NCBI RefSeq assembly: GCF_024385605.1 | Contig: NZ_JANFOJ010000008.1 | Location: 1 to 64,000 of the forward strand | From: Sporolactobacillus sp. STSJ-5 | Lineage (GTDB): Bacteria > Bacillota > Bacilli > Bacillales > Sporolactobacillaceae | Direction of reading: 5' to 3' | Length of the DNA stretch: 64,000 bases | Shown: piece after piece, positions 42,330 through 50,202 of the stretch | How positions within the stretch are numbered: the stretch's first letter is position 1 | How the letters are laid out: each line of letters opens with the position of its first letter | The notes under the pieces: model-generated | What the model was told of the DNA's origin: nothing | Databases searched by the model: none | Seen by the model: only the letters and a program-made list of their open reading frames with translations | Position numbers and translations under genes: made by a program

Positions 42330-43793
42330 ATGAAAACCCACCGCATCTCAGTGATTGTCAAAAATCAGCCGGGAATTCTGGCACAGGTTTCCCGATTATT
42401 TAGTCAACGCGGCTTGAATATTGATACATTAACGGTTGGCACTTATAAAGAAATGCGTACATCACGAATGAAGATTTCATTGCGCTCTGAAAAGACAGTC
42501 CTTGATCAAGTGATTAAGCAACTCAATGGGTTAATGGACGTTATTCAAGTGAACGTTGCACACCCGATTATTTCGAATAAACCGATGGGCGGGAGATTAA
42601 GCGCCTTGTTTTCACAACGTGCGGTCGCCTTTTGGCTCGTTGCATATAGTCTATGTATTACATTGCTGGGGACGAATATCCCCTCCCCCCTGCTCGCACT
42701 ATACCGCGTTCAGTGGCACTTGTCACCAAGCATGGTGACGCTGCTTTTTGCAATTTATGCCGTTGTCGTTATTCCAACGATTATTATCTCCGGTCAGCTG
42801 TCCGATCAATTAGGAAGGAAAAAGCTGCTGATTCCAGGCGTTTTTTTCATTATTATCGGCTCCATATTATTTGTTCTTTCCACCAATTTTACGATGCTGA
42901 TCATTTCGCGGATCTTTCAAGGCATTTCAGTCGGAATGATGAATGGCGTTGCCGTTGCAGCATTAACGGAACTTGATGAAAAAGGGAATCGAATCAAAGC
43001 CGCATTTATCGGATCAATGGCCGTCACAGTAGGCAACGCACTCGGTCCTGTGCTCTCAGGTTTCCTGGGCGAGTACGCACCGTTTCCACTGAAATTGGCC
43101 TATTTTATTCATATGTTTCTTGCACTCCCAGGTTTTTTCGGGCTTTTATATATGAGTGAAAAGGTTAAACGAGTTCCGAAAATACGTATGCATCGGCCTG
43201 CTGTTCCGCAAAGTATTCGAAAACGGTTCTACCTGTCCGGCATGACCTCTTTTATTGCATGGTCAATTATGAGCTTAATGCTGTCGATCATCCCAAGTTA
43301 TACCGATCAACTGGTGGGAAGCTCAAATTTAGCGGTTGCAGGTGCGATTGTGGCTTTAGTACTGAGCATTTCCACAATCAGCCAAATTGTGCTGAAACGC
43401 ATGTCACTGCAGAATCTGTCCATTTTCGGCTTTTTCTTAATTCTTTTGGGGTTAGTAGCATTAGTGTTTACGCTCGAAACGAAATCAATCCTGTTTTTAT
43501 TCCTGACAACCGTACTGATTGGATTCGGACATGGGCCAACGTTTGCGGGAAGTCTGGCGCTCACCAATCACATTTCACCGGACGAATCGCGCGGCGATAT
43601 CATTGCATCATTCTATGTATTGACTTATCTCGGCGTAAGCCTGCCAATCTTGGGCCTGGGATTCGCTGCCCGTTGGGTGGGGCTGAACAACTCAATCATT
43701 TTATATACAGGTGTGATGGCGGTGATGATCCTTTTCGGTATGGCCTTTTGGATCATCGATCGACGGAAAGAATATCAGTTACAGACGAAATGA
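42330..43793 (+). CDS. ACT domain fused to MFS transporter
   Basis: 487 residues. Residues 1-77 are an ACT domain very like that of acetolactate synthase small subunit: ISVIVKNQPGILAQVSRLFS, GLNIDTLTVG, and VIKQLNGLMDVIQV. After a 20-residue linker, residues 98-480 form a complete 12-helix MFS transporter with motif A (GQLSDQLGRKK) and the motif C-like region MAVTVGNALGPVLSGFLG. GGGGGAAG lies before ATG 42330; the in-frame TTG at 42285 is unlikely. The ACT domain presumably senses an amino acid, perhaps a branched-chain one, and gates export. This is inference. The divergent LysR gene probably controls it. Confidence 0.88.
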   Translation: MKTHRISVIVKNQPGILAQVSRLFSQRGLNIDTLTVGTYKEMRTSRMKISLRSEKTVLDQVIKQLNGLMDVIQVNVAHPIISNKPMGGRLSALFSQRAVAFWLVAYSLCITLLGTNIPSPLLALYRVQWHLSPSMVTLLFAIYAVVVIPTIIISGQLSDQLGRKKLLIPGVFFIIIGSILFVLSTNFTMLIISRIFQGISVGMMNGVAVAALTELDEKGNRIKAAFIGSMAVTVGNALGPVLSGFLGEYAPFPLKLAYFIHMFLALPGFFGLLYMSEKVKRVPKIRMHRPAVPQSIRKRFYLSGMTSFIAWSIMSLMLSIIPSYTDQLVGSSNLAVAGAIVALVLSISTISQIVLKRMSLQNLSIFGFFLILLGLVALVFTLETKSILFLFLTTVLIGFGHGPTFAGSLALTNHISPDESRGDIIASFYVLTYLGVSLPILGLGFAARWVGLNNSIILYTGVMAVMILFGMAFWIIDRRKEYQLQTK

Positions 43794-43807
43794 AATTAGC
43801 GACAGCA

Positions 43808-43858
43808 AAACGGCCGCTCTGCTCCTTCGATTGAAGTGAGTGGGCGGTCGTTTGGTTT
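43808..43858 (+). terminator. terminator-like hairpin
   Basis: AAACGGCCGCTC pairs with GGGCGGTCGTTT through 12 positions with two wobbles, and TTTATT follows shortly after. It ends the ACT-MFS transcript. Confidence 0.6.
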
Positions 43859-44010
43859 ATTAAATGATGTGTGGCGCGATATCTTTCATTCAATGATTTA
43901 AATGAGCTCGGGCTTTCGATAAACCTCTGAGCTATAGACGGTCAACAAGAACTTACAAACTGTCGGAGCTGCGCGCAGGTTCATACACACGTTTAATTGC
44001 TATGCCCATT

Positions 44011-44271
44011 TTATTCACCATGCTGAGCGTCTGACTGTTCAAAAGGTTCATCTGAAACAAGGATGGATTCAGTCGGGCATCCTTCATAAGCATCGTCCAG
44101 GTCCATAAGTAATTCCTCTGGAATTGTTTTGATTCCTTTGTTGTCGTCGATAATCGAAAAGGCAAGACCTTGATCGTCATAATTGAAAATGTCCGGAGCA
44201 GCCATTTCACATGCACCACAAGAGATGCATGTATCCCGATCGACTCGTGTATACTTCGGCTTTTCTCCCAT
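44011..44271 (-). CDS. fer: [4Fe-4S] ferredoxin
   Basis: 86 residues, like the Bacillus Fer protein. A single cluster is bound by Cys in [17 protein letters not shown] and the distant Cys in GCPTESI; the middle [13 protein letters not shown] is the usual acidic region. It is an electron carrier for redox enzymes. The start ATG at 44271 has GGAAGTGA upstream; the earlier in-frame start at 44292 is weaker. A cupin gene lies 34 bases upstream in the same direction, so they are probably one operon. Confidence 0.93.
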   Translation of the reverse strand: MGEKPKYTRVDRDTCISCGACEMAAPDIFNYDDQGLAFSIIDDNKGIKTIPEELLMDLDDAYEGCPTESILVSDEPFEQSDAQHGE

Positions 44272-44304
44272 GGAAATCACTTCCCTATTCATGTATTAGG
44301 TGGA

Positions 44305-44613
44305 TCAGCATCCACGTACGGGACCGGCAGCCGATTTAACGAGAATGACATCGCTATCTTCCTCGGCATGTACGGAATGAAGTTCCATTGCGTTCAGGTG
44401 CACAAGCCTACCGGGTACAAGATGTTCCGATTGACCGGATGCGGTGAATAGGATCGCACCGCGCACAGGAATAACGGTAACCTCCGCATCGCCTCCATGA
44501 TGTTCCGGAATGCGCTGTCCTTTTTGCAGGGATAAATGCATGACGGTCTGGTATTCGTCATGATAAAGTCGTTCCTTTAAAGCTGTCTGATTTTGGCATG
44601 TAAGAAGTTGCAT
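44305..44613 (-). CDS. cupin-domain protein
   Basis: 102 residues, single cupin-2 barrel. Metal-ligand candidates are in PEHHGGDAEVTVIPVRGAIL and HLNAMELHSVHAEED. A strong AAAAGGAGCG lies before its ATG. It is probably a small metal-binding or sensor protein. Divergent from the Crp/Fnr-type gene, which likely regulates it together with the ferredoxin gene. Confidence 0.82.
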   Translation of the reverse strand: MQLLTCQNQTALKERLYHDEYQTVMHLSLQKGQRIPEHHGGDAEVTVIPVRGAILFTASGQSEHLVPGRLVHLNAMELHSVHAEEDSDVILVKSAAGPVRGC

Positions 44614-44706
44614 TGGTGTTCGCTCCTTTTCTATTTAAATACGTTTAAGTTTACTTTAATTGAGAACTGCTATCATCTATACTATATAGTGTTTCGAATC
44701 AATTTG

Positions 44707-44726
44707 AACATGATCGAGATCAAGTT
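44707..44726. promoter_or_regulatory. inverted repeat in Crp/Fnr divergent promoter region
   Basis: AACATGATC-GA-GATCAAGTT is a 9-2-9 dyad with one mismatch, about midway between the cupin and Crp/Fnr genes. It is a plausible binding site for the latter. Confidence 0.5.
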
Positions 44727-44799
44727 TCGACTGACTGTATAGAAAAAGTCTATCTACGGATGGAATAGTGATGAAAAATGACGGAAAGGAAGAGGTTCG

Positions 44800-45462
44800 A
44801 TGTCTGAACTAAAGGCAATCGGCTGGTTTCAAAATCTTAAGGATGATGAACTGAAGCAAGTGGAAGCAATGGGGATCATGAAACAATACCGTGCTAAAGA
44901 GGCAGTGTTTGTCCAAGGAGAAATATTGACTCATTATTTCTTTGTTGTGGACGGATTGATCCATGCCTATCATCAAAATAGGGATGGGAAGAAGTGGATC
45001 GCAAGTCTGTTCTCTTGTGGTGACCTGTTTCCGCATACCGGTTTGGTTGATGAAGAAAATCGGTATCCTGCGAATGGCGAGACGATTACACCGTGTACGC
45101 TTTTTATGATCAGACGGGAGAAGATGCATGAACTGATGAATTGCTTTCCTTCAATCGAACGTCAACTTACACAATTTTTCGCTAAGAAAAGTCAGGAGCT
45201 GATGAACCGATACTCTGATTCGGTTCTTGAGCCGGCCCTCGTTCAACTGGTTTCGCTATTGAAGCGGCTCGCTCAGCAGTCAGGTGTCCGGGCGACGGAC
45301 GGCTGGGTCCTTATCTCGGCTATGATGACGGAACAGGATATGGCCGGGTACATTGGTGTCACTCCGGAAACCGTCAGCCGTTTACTAAACCGCCTGTATC
45401 GTGAGAAGCGCGCTAAATCCGCCGGTCGGGGCAAAATTTACATTGATCTCGATAAGTGTTGA
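44800..45462 (+). CDS. Crp/Fnr family transcriptional regulator
   Basis: 220 residues: an N-terminal cyclic-nucleotide-binding-like barrel (KEAVFVQGEILTHYFFVVDG) and a C-terminal helix-turn-helix (EQDMAGYIGVTPETVSRLLNRL). No four-Cys Fnr cluster motif is present; one Cys occurs in SLFSCGDLFPH. It belongs to the broad group that responds to nitrosative, redox or oxygen-limitation signals in Firmicutes. GGAAGAGG precedes the ATG. Divergent from cupin and ferredoxin genes. Confidence 0.88.
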   Translation: MSELKAIGWFQNLKDDELKQVEAMGIMKQYRAKEAVFVQGEILTHYFFVVDGLIHAYHQNRDGKKWIASLFSCGDLFPHTGLVDEENRYPANGETITPCTLFMIRREKMHELMNCFPSIERQLTQFFAKKSQELMNRYSDSVLEPALVQLVSLLKRLAQQSGVRATDGWVLISAMMTEQDMAGYIGVTPETVSRLLNRLYREKRAKSAGRGKIYIDLDKC

Positions 45463-45543
45463 TCAGCTTCAATACAAATCTGTTATACTTTAATCAATAA
45501 CTTGGCAACTAGTTATGCTGCAAACGGTAAAGGAGTGCTGCTG

Positions 45544-46101
45544 ATGAACCAGGCTTTACTTGTTATTGACTCACAACTGACGCTGATTGAGGGTGATTCA
45601 CAGGAGCGCGGCGTATATAATAAAGAAGAGTTGCTTCGGAAAATCAATCTTGTAATCGAAAAAGCTGTGGGATTGGATATTCCCATAGTTTTTGTCCGCG
45701 ACACCAGTGTATCCGGCGGTGAAGGAGAAGGATTCCAGGTTCACCCGGCAATTCATATACCGGATGATGCTGAGATTTTTAATAAAAGCGCAACAAGTTC
45801 TTTTTATCACACACCTTTATTAAAATTCCTTCAGGAGCGTGGTAGTGAACATCTCGTTATTGTAGGATGTAAGACCGAATATTGTATTGATACCGCCGTT
45901 CGAATGGCTACGGTCAACGGCTTTGATGTGACACTGGTCGGCGATGCCCACTCGACTGCGGATACTCCGATATTATCTGCGGCGCAGATTATCCAACATC
46001 ACAATCGAGTGCTGAACGGTTACGACAATGACGACCATTTCTCGCTGGTACGGAATTCAGACGAGGACGTGTTTCAACCGACGCATAACAACTATCGTTA
46101 A
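45544..46101 (+). CDS. isochorismatase-family cysteine hydrolase
   Basis: 185 residues. The catalytic triad positions are Asp in LLVIDSQLTLI, Lys in IFNKSATSSF and Cys in VGCKTEYCIDTAVR. It belongs to the nicotinamidase-like cysteine hydrolases; the substrate is unknown. AAAGGAG is 8 bases from ATG 45544; an earlier in-frame start near 45502 lacks a site. Terminator follows at 46134. Confidence 0.88.
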   Translation: MNQALLVIDSQLTLIEGDSQERGVYNKEELLRKINLVIEKAVGLDIPIVFVRDTSVSGGEGEGFQVHPAIHIPDDAEIFNKSATSSFYHTPLLKFLQERGSEHLVIVGCKTEYCIDTAVRMATVNGFDVTLVGDAHSTADTPILSAAQIIQHHNRVLNGYDNDDHFSLVRNSDEDVFQPTHNNYR

Positions 46102-46133
46102 TGTGGGTCATTTGAATCGAATAGGCAATGCAG

Positions 46134-46165
46134 GAGGGATAGCATTGACGCTATCCCTCATTTTG
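46134..46165 (+). terminator. rho-independent terminator
   Basis: GAGGGATAGC and GCTATCCCTC with a 6-base loop are followed by ATTTT. Confidence 0.75.
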
Positions 46166-47024
46166 GTGTGTTCATTTGATGAGAATGAACGAAAGAAAGA
46201 ATCGCGCGCCAGGGGAGATACCGCTGGCATGCGTCTGCTTGAGAAGGCTCCCAGATCGCCACGGCAAGCGAGCAGCTGAAGCGACGCTCGTTCAAGTCAC
46301 AAGGTTGATGGATCAAAGCTCCATACAGATTGACAGCAGAGGACCGGGTACTTTTCGCTCGATTTTTCTTACAAGTAAAAAAACTTATGATTTTGTCCCG
46401 CTGGTACGACGATAAGCGTCATAAGAGGCTGATTCCCAATCCGAACTTATCGGTTGGGCGATCAGGTTAAGCGTCAAATCTGATAAATAAACGGAAAAAT
46501 TCCGCTTAATTAGAAAATTAATGAAAAAATTCCCTAAATAGACGGAGAAATTCCGCTTATCGAATCGAAAAACGTGAAAATAGCGGGTTTTGCAGTGCAT
46601 AACCGGAAAAATTACCCTTATTTACCTGCAAAACAAGCTCTATGGTGCAAATAACCGGAAAATCTCCGCTTATTTTCCCCCGCGATACTGAATTAAGGAT
46701 CGAAATGATTTATTAGAAAACTTGGCTTCGCCAAGCCCCTGGCGAAGGCGAAGCCTTAGTTGCGACGGCCATGGACGGCCTAGTGTCCGGTGAGCCGCAG
46801 GACGCGGCGTTTTTTCGGACCGCTTACACTCGTTTCCTTTAAATGTTTTCTTATACTTTCCTACCAGTGTGAACTAGAAATGTCTGTTCAAGACAAGGTT
46901 GATGATTCAAAATGGTATTTGGAGCAAATGAACTTTCGTATGTAAGGAAATTTCGCTAAGCACGCGTATGTCCTGTACGCAACGCGAAAGTAAGGATCGC
47001 CCGCTCTGTGCCCGGTTTTTCTTA
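46166..47024. other. 860-bp gene-free region with several repeats
   Basis: It contains a block at 46255-46295 shared with 36501-36541, the dispersed element copy B, a GC-rich stretch with hairpins (CTTGGC-TTC-GCCAAG and GGCGAAGGCGAAGCC near 46721-46755), and a block at 46945-47010 (TTTCGCTAA...GTCCTG.ACGCAA) shared with 49750-49790. No coding gene is supported. Confidence 0.55.
46446..46676. repeat. dispersed intergenic element, copy B
   Basis: Same layout as copy A at 36588-36820 and copy C at 49483-49718: boxes CGGAAAAATTCCGCTTA, CGGAGAAATTCCGCTTA, CGGAAAAATTACCCTTA and CGGAAAATCTCCGCTTA in that order, with conserved linkers. Closest to copy C, including the prefix CTTATCGGTTGGGCGATC. Confidence 0.9.
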
Positions 47025-47052
47025 TTGACACAGGTGGGAATAGTGCTATAAT
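47025..47052 (+). promoter_or_regulatory. sigma-A promoter of the SAM riboswitch leader
   Basis: TTGACA and TATAAT are both perfect consensus hexamers, spaced by 16 bases. They lie about 35 bases before the riboswitch P1 stem. Confidence 0.85.
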
Positions 47053-47087
47053 ACAATAAATCACACCTAAATACTTGGTTATATGTT

Positions 47088-47191
47088 TGTTTATCCAGAG
47101 AGGGTAAAGGATCTGGCCTGATGATCCCTCAGCAGCGGACCTTGCAAAGAGGTACTGTGCTAAATCCAGCGGTAATCCCGGCAGATAAACA
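47088..47191 (+). ncRNA. SAM-I (S-box) riboswitch aptamer
   Basis: The P1 arms TGTTTATC and GATAAACA pair perfectly. Between them are S-box landmarks: CCAGAGAGGG, CTGGCCTGATGA (kink-turn and pseudoknot region), CAGC, and GTGCTAAATCC before P1 closes. The order and total length (104 bases) fit the SAM-I fold. Small departures from the textbook consensus (AGGAT in place of AGGGA) are covaried by ATCC. A terminator follows, so high S-adenosylmethionine should stop transcription of the downstream alpha/beta hydrolase gene. Confidence 0.8.
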
Positions 47192-47200
47192 GAACCTGTA

Positions 47201-47236
47201 AAGAGGTTTTCTGAACACGGGAAATCTCTTTTTTAT
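47201..47236 (+). terminator. riboswitch expression-platform terminator
   Basis: AAGAGGTTTTC pairs with GGAAATCTCTT through 11 positions with two wobbles and is followed by TTTTTAT. It sits 10 bases after the aptamer, as in classic S-box leaders. Confidence 0.8.
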
Positions 47237-47321
47237 TTGCCTCAATAAATGGATAAATAGTCATCTGAGCTAGTCCGAGAAAAATTAAGGGTGATTAAAA
47301 AACGAAAAAGGGTGAATGAAC

Positions 47322-48164
47322 ATGGCAGAACACTATTTTGAAGTAGAGCCAGGTATTGAGTTGCACTATCGTGATGAAGGGAGTGGACGGCCGCTCATTT
47401 TTATTCCGGGTTGGACATTCAGTATTGATGTATTTGAAAAACAGATTGCTTACTTCTCCACGCGTTATCGAGTGATTGCGGTAGATCCGCGAAATCATGG
47501 AAAATCAACGATCAGCGTAAACAGAAATACGTACGATGTGCAGGGAGCGGATCTTGGAAAACTGATCGATCACCTTGATTTAAAAAATGTCGTGTTGGCC
47601 GGTTGGTCGTTTGGTGGTCTAACCTTATGGTCTTATGTGGAACAATTTGGAACTCAAAACATTTCGGCTGCTGTCACCATTGATGTATCCCCGCGGACCC
47701 TTAGCTCGGATTCTGATGAGTGGGTAGCTGGGACACTTGAAGACCTCATAGCCGTCCACAATCATTCTCTGGATTCTGCCGAACATTATCGTCAGTTTAT
47801 TGATTCATTTGCTGAAAATCTCCTATTCGACCACGCGATTACTGCTGAAGAAAAGAGTCGATTTACAGCGCCAAGCTTGCGCATTCCGCATCAAATTGCC
47901 GATGCGCTCTATGTCGACGGCTGGCTTACAGACAAAAAAGCAGCGGCAAAAACGATTGATGAAACAGTGCCCTCGTTAACATTTACTTCATCCGCGCGCG
48001 CAGATGCCGCTACGCCTTATATACAAAAAGAATTTCCAAATAGTGACGTGCATTCGTTTGGCAATCATCTGTTATTTTGGGAATACGCGGATCGGTTTAA
48101 TGAAATTCTCGATCAATTCCTTAACAAACACCAACTTTCAGATACTGTTTTACAAAAATCATAA
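47322..48164 (+). CDS. alpha/beta hydrolase under SAM riboswitch
   Basis: 280 residues. The oxyanion region is FIPGWTFSIDVFE (residues 28-40), Ser96 is the nucleophile in LAGWSFGGL, and the His is in SFGNHLLFWEY near the C-terminus. It is of the non-haem chloroperoxidase/esterase type. An S-box leader with promoter and terminator lies directly upstream, implying repression when SAM is plentiful. No methionine-biosynthetic family signature is apparent. ATG at 47322 has GGGTGA at 6 bases; the ATG at 47316 abuts the site. A role in methionine, homoserine ester or SAM salvage is inferred from the switch. Confidence 0.82.
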   Translation: MAEHYFEVEPGIELHYRDEGSGRPLIFIPGWTFSIDVFEKQIAYFSTRYRVIAVDPRNHGKSTISVNRNTYDVQGADLGKLIDHLDLKNVVLAGWSFGGLTLWSYVEQFGTQNISAAVTIDVSPRTLSSDSDEWVAGTLEDLIAVHNHSLDSAEHYRQFIDSFAENLLFDHAITAEEKSRFTAPSLRIPHQIADALYVDGWLTDKKAAAKTIDETVPSLTFTSSARADAATPYIQKEFPNSDVHSFGNHLLFWEYADRFNEILDQFLNKHQLSDTVLQKS

Positions 48165-48265
48165 AAGAGATAACAGGAAGAATAGTATAAAGCACATCAA
48201 GTTCCGAAAAACAGGTAAATGGAGAACCTATAAAATATTTTGTCTTCTTGAGTGCCTACAACTAT

Positions 48266-48300
48266 AAAAACGTCCACAAGATTAAAGTGGACGTTTTTCT
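48266..48300 (+). terminator. rho-independent terminator
   Basis: AAAAACGTCCAC and GTGGACGTTTTT form a perfect 12-bp stem with a 9-base loop and a T tail. Confidence 0.92.
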
Positions 48301-48417
48301 TTGACTATTTTCGCTGACCAGTAGGGTACTCTATATGTATCTCGTTAAGAACGATGAAAGGGTAAAAAAGGGAACATAAGATGCATATAAATGTTTGTTT
48401 AAGGGAAAGGAGCGGAT

Positions 48418-48882
48418 TTGTCGATGAAATTTGTGGACACAGAGCGTAAAAAAGAAATTGATGCAAAGCTAGAATTGGTAAAACAACAGACAGCAGCATT
48501 ATGGGCGGCTGTTTGCTCCGATCACGTCATCCGGTATTTTGAACAGGAACGTCCTCAAGATGAGCGGCCTCGGCAAGCGATTGCAGCGGCTCGTCTGTGG
48601 GCAAGGGGCAGAATCAGCGTCGATGAAGCGCGAAAAGCCGCTTTTGCGGCAGATGCCGCGGCGCGCGAAGCAACAGGAGCTGCAGCCATCGCCGCTGCTC
48701 GAGCGGCAGGCCAAGCTGCTGCGACTGCGTACATGTTTGGTCACGCGATCCATGCGTCTACCTATGCTGCAAAAAGCGTATTTTATGTTGCGGACAGTGA
48801 ACAGGAAGCGGTCGAGAAAGAGCGTGCTTGGCAATATGACCGCCTGCACGAGCTTGCGATTTTGATTAACAAGGGAATTTAG
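48418..48882 (+). CDS. putative Imm-5-like immunity protein
   Basis: 154 residues, strongly Ala-rich. It has the recognisable polymorphic-toxin immunity pattern: SDHVIRYFEQERPQDERPRQ, then AIAAARLWARGRISVDEARK and AAFAADAAAREATGAA, AGQAAATAYMFGHAIHASTYA. These are segments I associate with the Imm-5-like family. The N-terminus is charged. No toxin gene is adjacent. It may be a solitary or orphan immunity protein. Start TTG 48418 or ATG 48424; AAAGGAG upstream. Confidence 0.68.
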   Translation: MSMKFVDTERKKEIDAKLELVKQQTAALWAAVCSDHVIRYFEQERPQDERPRQAIAAARLWARGRISVDEARKAAFAADAAAREATGAAAIAAARAAGQAAATAYMFGHAIHASTYAAKSVFYVADSEQEAVEKERAWQYDRLHELAILINKGI

Positions 48883-48935
48883 CATCTGATCTTAAACCAC
48901 AGCTGCAAACGAGAAAAAATGATTAGGACCTGGAG

Positions 48936-49421
48936 TCAAATAAAGCTTGTAGCAACCGTTACAGCAATATCAACGAGCAAATAGATCCAAAATGCGGGCC
49001 AACTATATCCGGGATGAGTTTGAAGGTAGTGAATGCGGTCGCTGCGATCCGGAGTTTCTGTTTTCAATTTTTTAATCGCTGTCAAGGCGTTTACGAAGCA
49101 AAAATAGTTGCTAAATAAAGCGAACAAAACGCCAATGAGAAGGCTAAAAAACAGATTAGCAAGATCAGGTATACTGCTGAAGAGTAAGCCGAAAAGTGTA
49201 GAGAGTATTAAATATCCGTAGGACAAGTAATACATTTTTCGGTGTGCGGACCAAAAAGTGAAAGCAAAGAACGCCGACCAATTCCACGAGAAAAAATGGC
49301 GTTTTTCACTCATTTTCGTCCACCGTTTCTCATAGGTTTCGTCATTCTTGCCAAGATAGAGCAACAATTCTTGACGTGTTTCTTCACTTAAATCCAGATA
49401 ATGGGTGCCCCATTCAGCCAT
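48936..49421 (-). CDS. DUF2628-like membrane protein
   Basis: 161 residues. A hydrophilic N-terminal 50 residues precede three or four hydrophobic segments (SAFFAFTFWSAHRKMYYLSY, YLILSTLFGLLFSSI and others). This matches DUF2628 (small inner-membrane proteins, usually three segments). GGGGGTG lies before the ATG on the minus strand. Function unknown. Confidence 0.72.
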   Translation of the reverse strand: MAEWGTHYLDLSEETRQELLLYLGKNDETYEKRWTKMSEKRHFFSWNWSAFFAFTFWSAHRKMYYLSYGYLILSTLFGLLFSSIPDLANLFFSLLIGVLFALFSNYFCFVNALTAIKKLKTETPDRSDRIHYLQTHPGYSWPAFWIYLLVDIAVTVATSFI

Positions 49422-49482
49422 TAATAAAACACCCCCTTAATAGATGGAAGATTGGATAGTCTGCGTGCGTTTCTAATCAGCA

Positions 49483-49718
49483 CTTATCGGTTGGGCGATC
49501 TGATTAAGCGCCCAATCTGATAAATAGACGGAAAAATTACCCTTATTTAGAAAATGAACGAAAAAATAGCTTAAATAGACGGAGAAATTCCGCTTATCGA
49601 ATCGAAAAACGTGAAAATGGCGGGCTTTTCTGTGTATAACCGGAAAAATTACCCTTATGTACCTGTAAAACAAGCGCGATGATGCATATAACCGGAAAAT
49701 CTCCGCTTATTTTACTCG
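49483..49718. repeat. dispersed intergenic element, copy C
   Basis: Same prefix and box order as copy B, with boxes CGGAAAAATTACCCTTA, CGGAGAAATTCCGCTTA, CGGAAAAATTACCCTTA and CGGAAAATCTCCGCTTA. It is followed at 49750-49790 by a block (TTTCGCTAA...GTCCTGAACGCAA) that also follows copy B, so the composite unit is larger than the boxes. Confidence 0.9.
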
Positions 49719-49815
49719 TTACATAATCAGGGAGCAGAAGTGAGATGGAGTAACTTTCGCTAAATGCGCATGTGTCCTGAACGCAAAGCCACCGGCACCC
49801 TGCGCACTTTTGTAA

Positions 49816-50145
49816 TCAGCACTTAAATGTGTAATCCCGTTCGACCTTGCTGATTCGCGTGACGAACGATTCGTACCAGTCACGTTTGCCTTTTTCCTGA
49901 GCCATTTGGTGCTCTGCGTTCTTTTTCCACTGCTTGGTGGCGTCGAGTGAGGACCAGTACGAAACGGTTATGCCGATGCCCTGTTCCTCCCGCGCACTTT
50001 CGACACCAAGGAATCCAGGCTGTTCTCTAGCAAGCGCAACCATTCGATCGGCGACAATGCCGTATTCTTTTTCCTCAACCTCAGTTCGTTTTGAGGTGAA
50101 AATAACTGCGTAATAAGGTGGGGTAGGTGTTTTTGCGAAAGACAT
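49816..50145 (-). CDS. antibiotic biosynthesis monooxygenase-like protein
   Basis: 109 residues with the dimeric ABM ferredoxin-like barrel: YYAVIFTSKRTEVEEKEYG, MVALAREQPGFLGVESAR and SYWSSLDATKQWKKNAEHQ. Family members include haem-degrading and quinone-forming monooxygenases, but most are of unknown activity. ATG at 50145 has GAGGCGAG upstream; a GTG two codons earlier is less well placed. It stands 58 bases downstream of the methyltransferase gene on the same strand. Confidence 0.82.
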   Translation of the reverse strand: MSFAKTPTPPYYAVIFTSKRTEVEEKEYGIVADRMVALAREQPGFLGVESAREEQGIGITVSYWSSLDATKQWKKNAEHQMAQEKGKRDWYESFVTRISKVERDYTFKC

Positions 50146-50202
50146 CTGCACTCGCCTCTTTCTAAAGTATCTATTGGCTCTTTTAGATCATTTATTAAAA
50201 AA

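Noticed and set aside
46176-46415. Plus-strand frame of 79 codons ending before dispersed element copy B
   Set aside because: No ribosome site, no family, and part of it is a block shared with non-coding sequence at 36.5 kb.
46385-46600. Minus-strand open frame of 71 codons
   Set aside because: It lies wholly within the dispersed CGGAAAAATT element; similar frames in the other copies differ in length and have no ribosome site.
49473-49673. Minus-strand open frame of 66 codons with NFSVYL repeats
   Set aside because: By-product of dispersed element copy C, not a conserved protein start.
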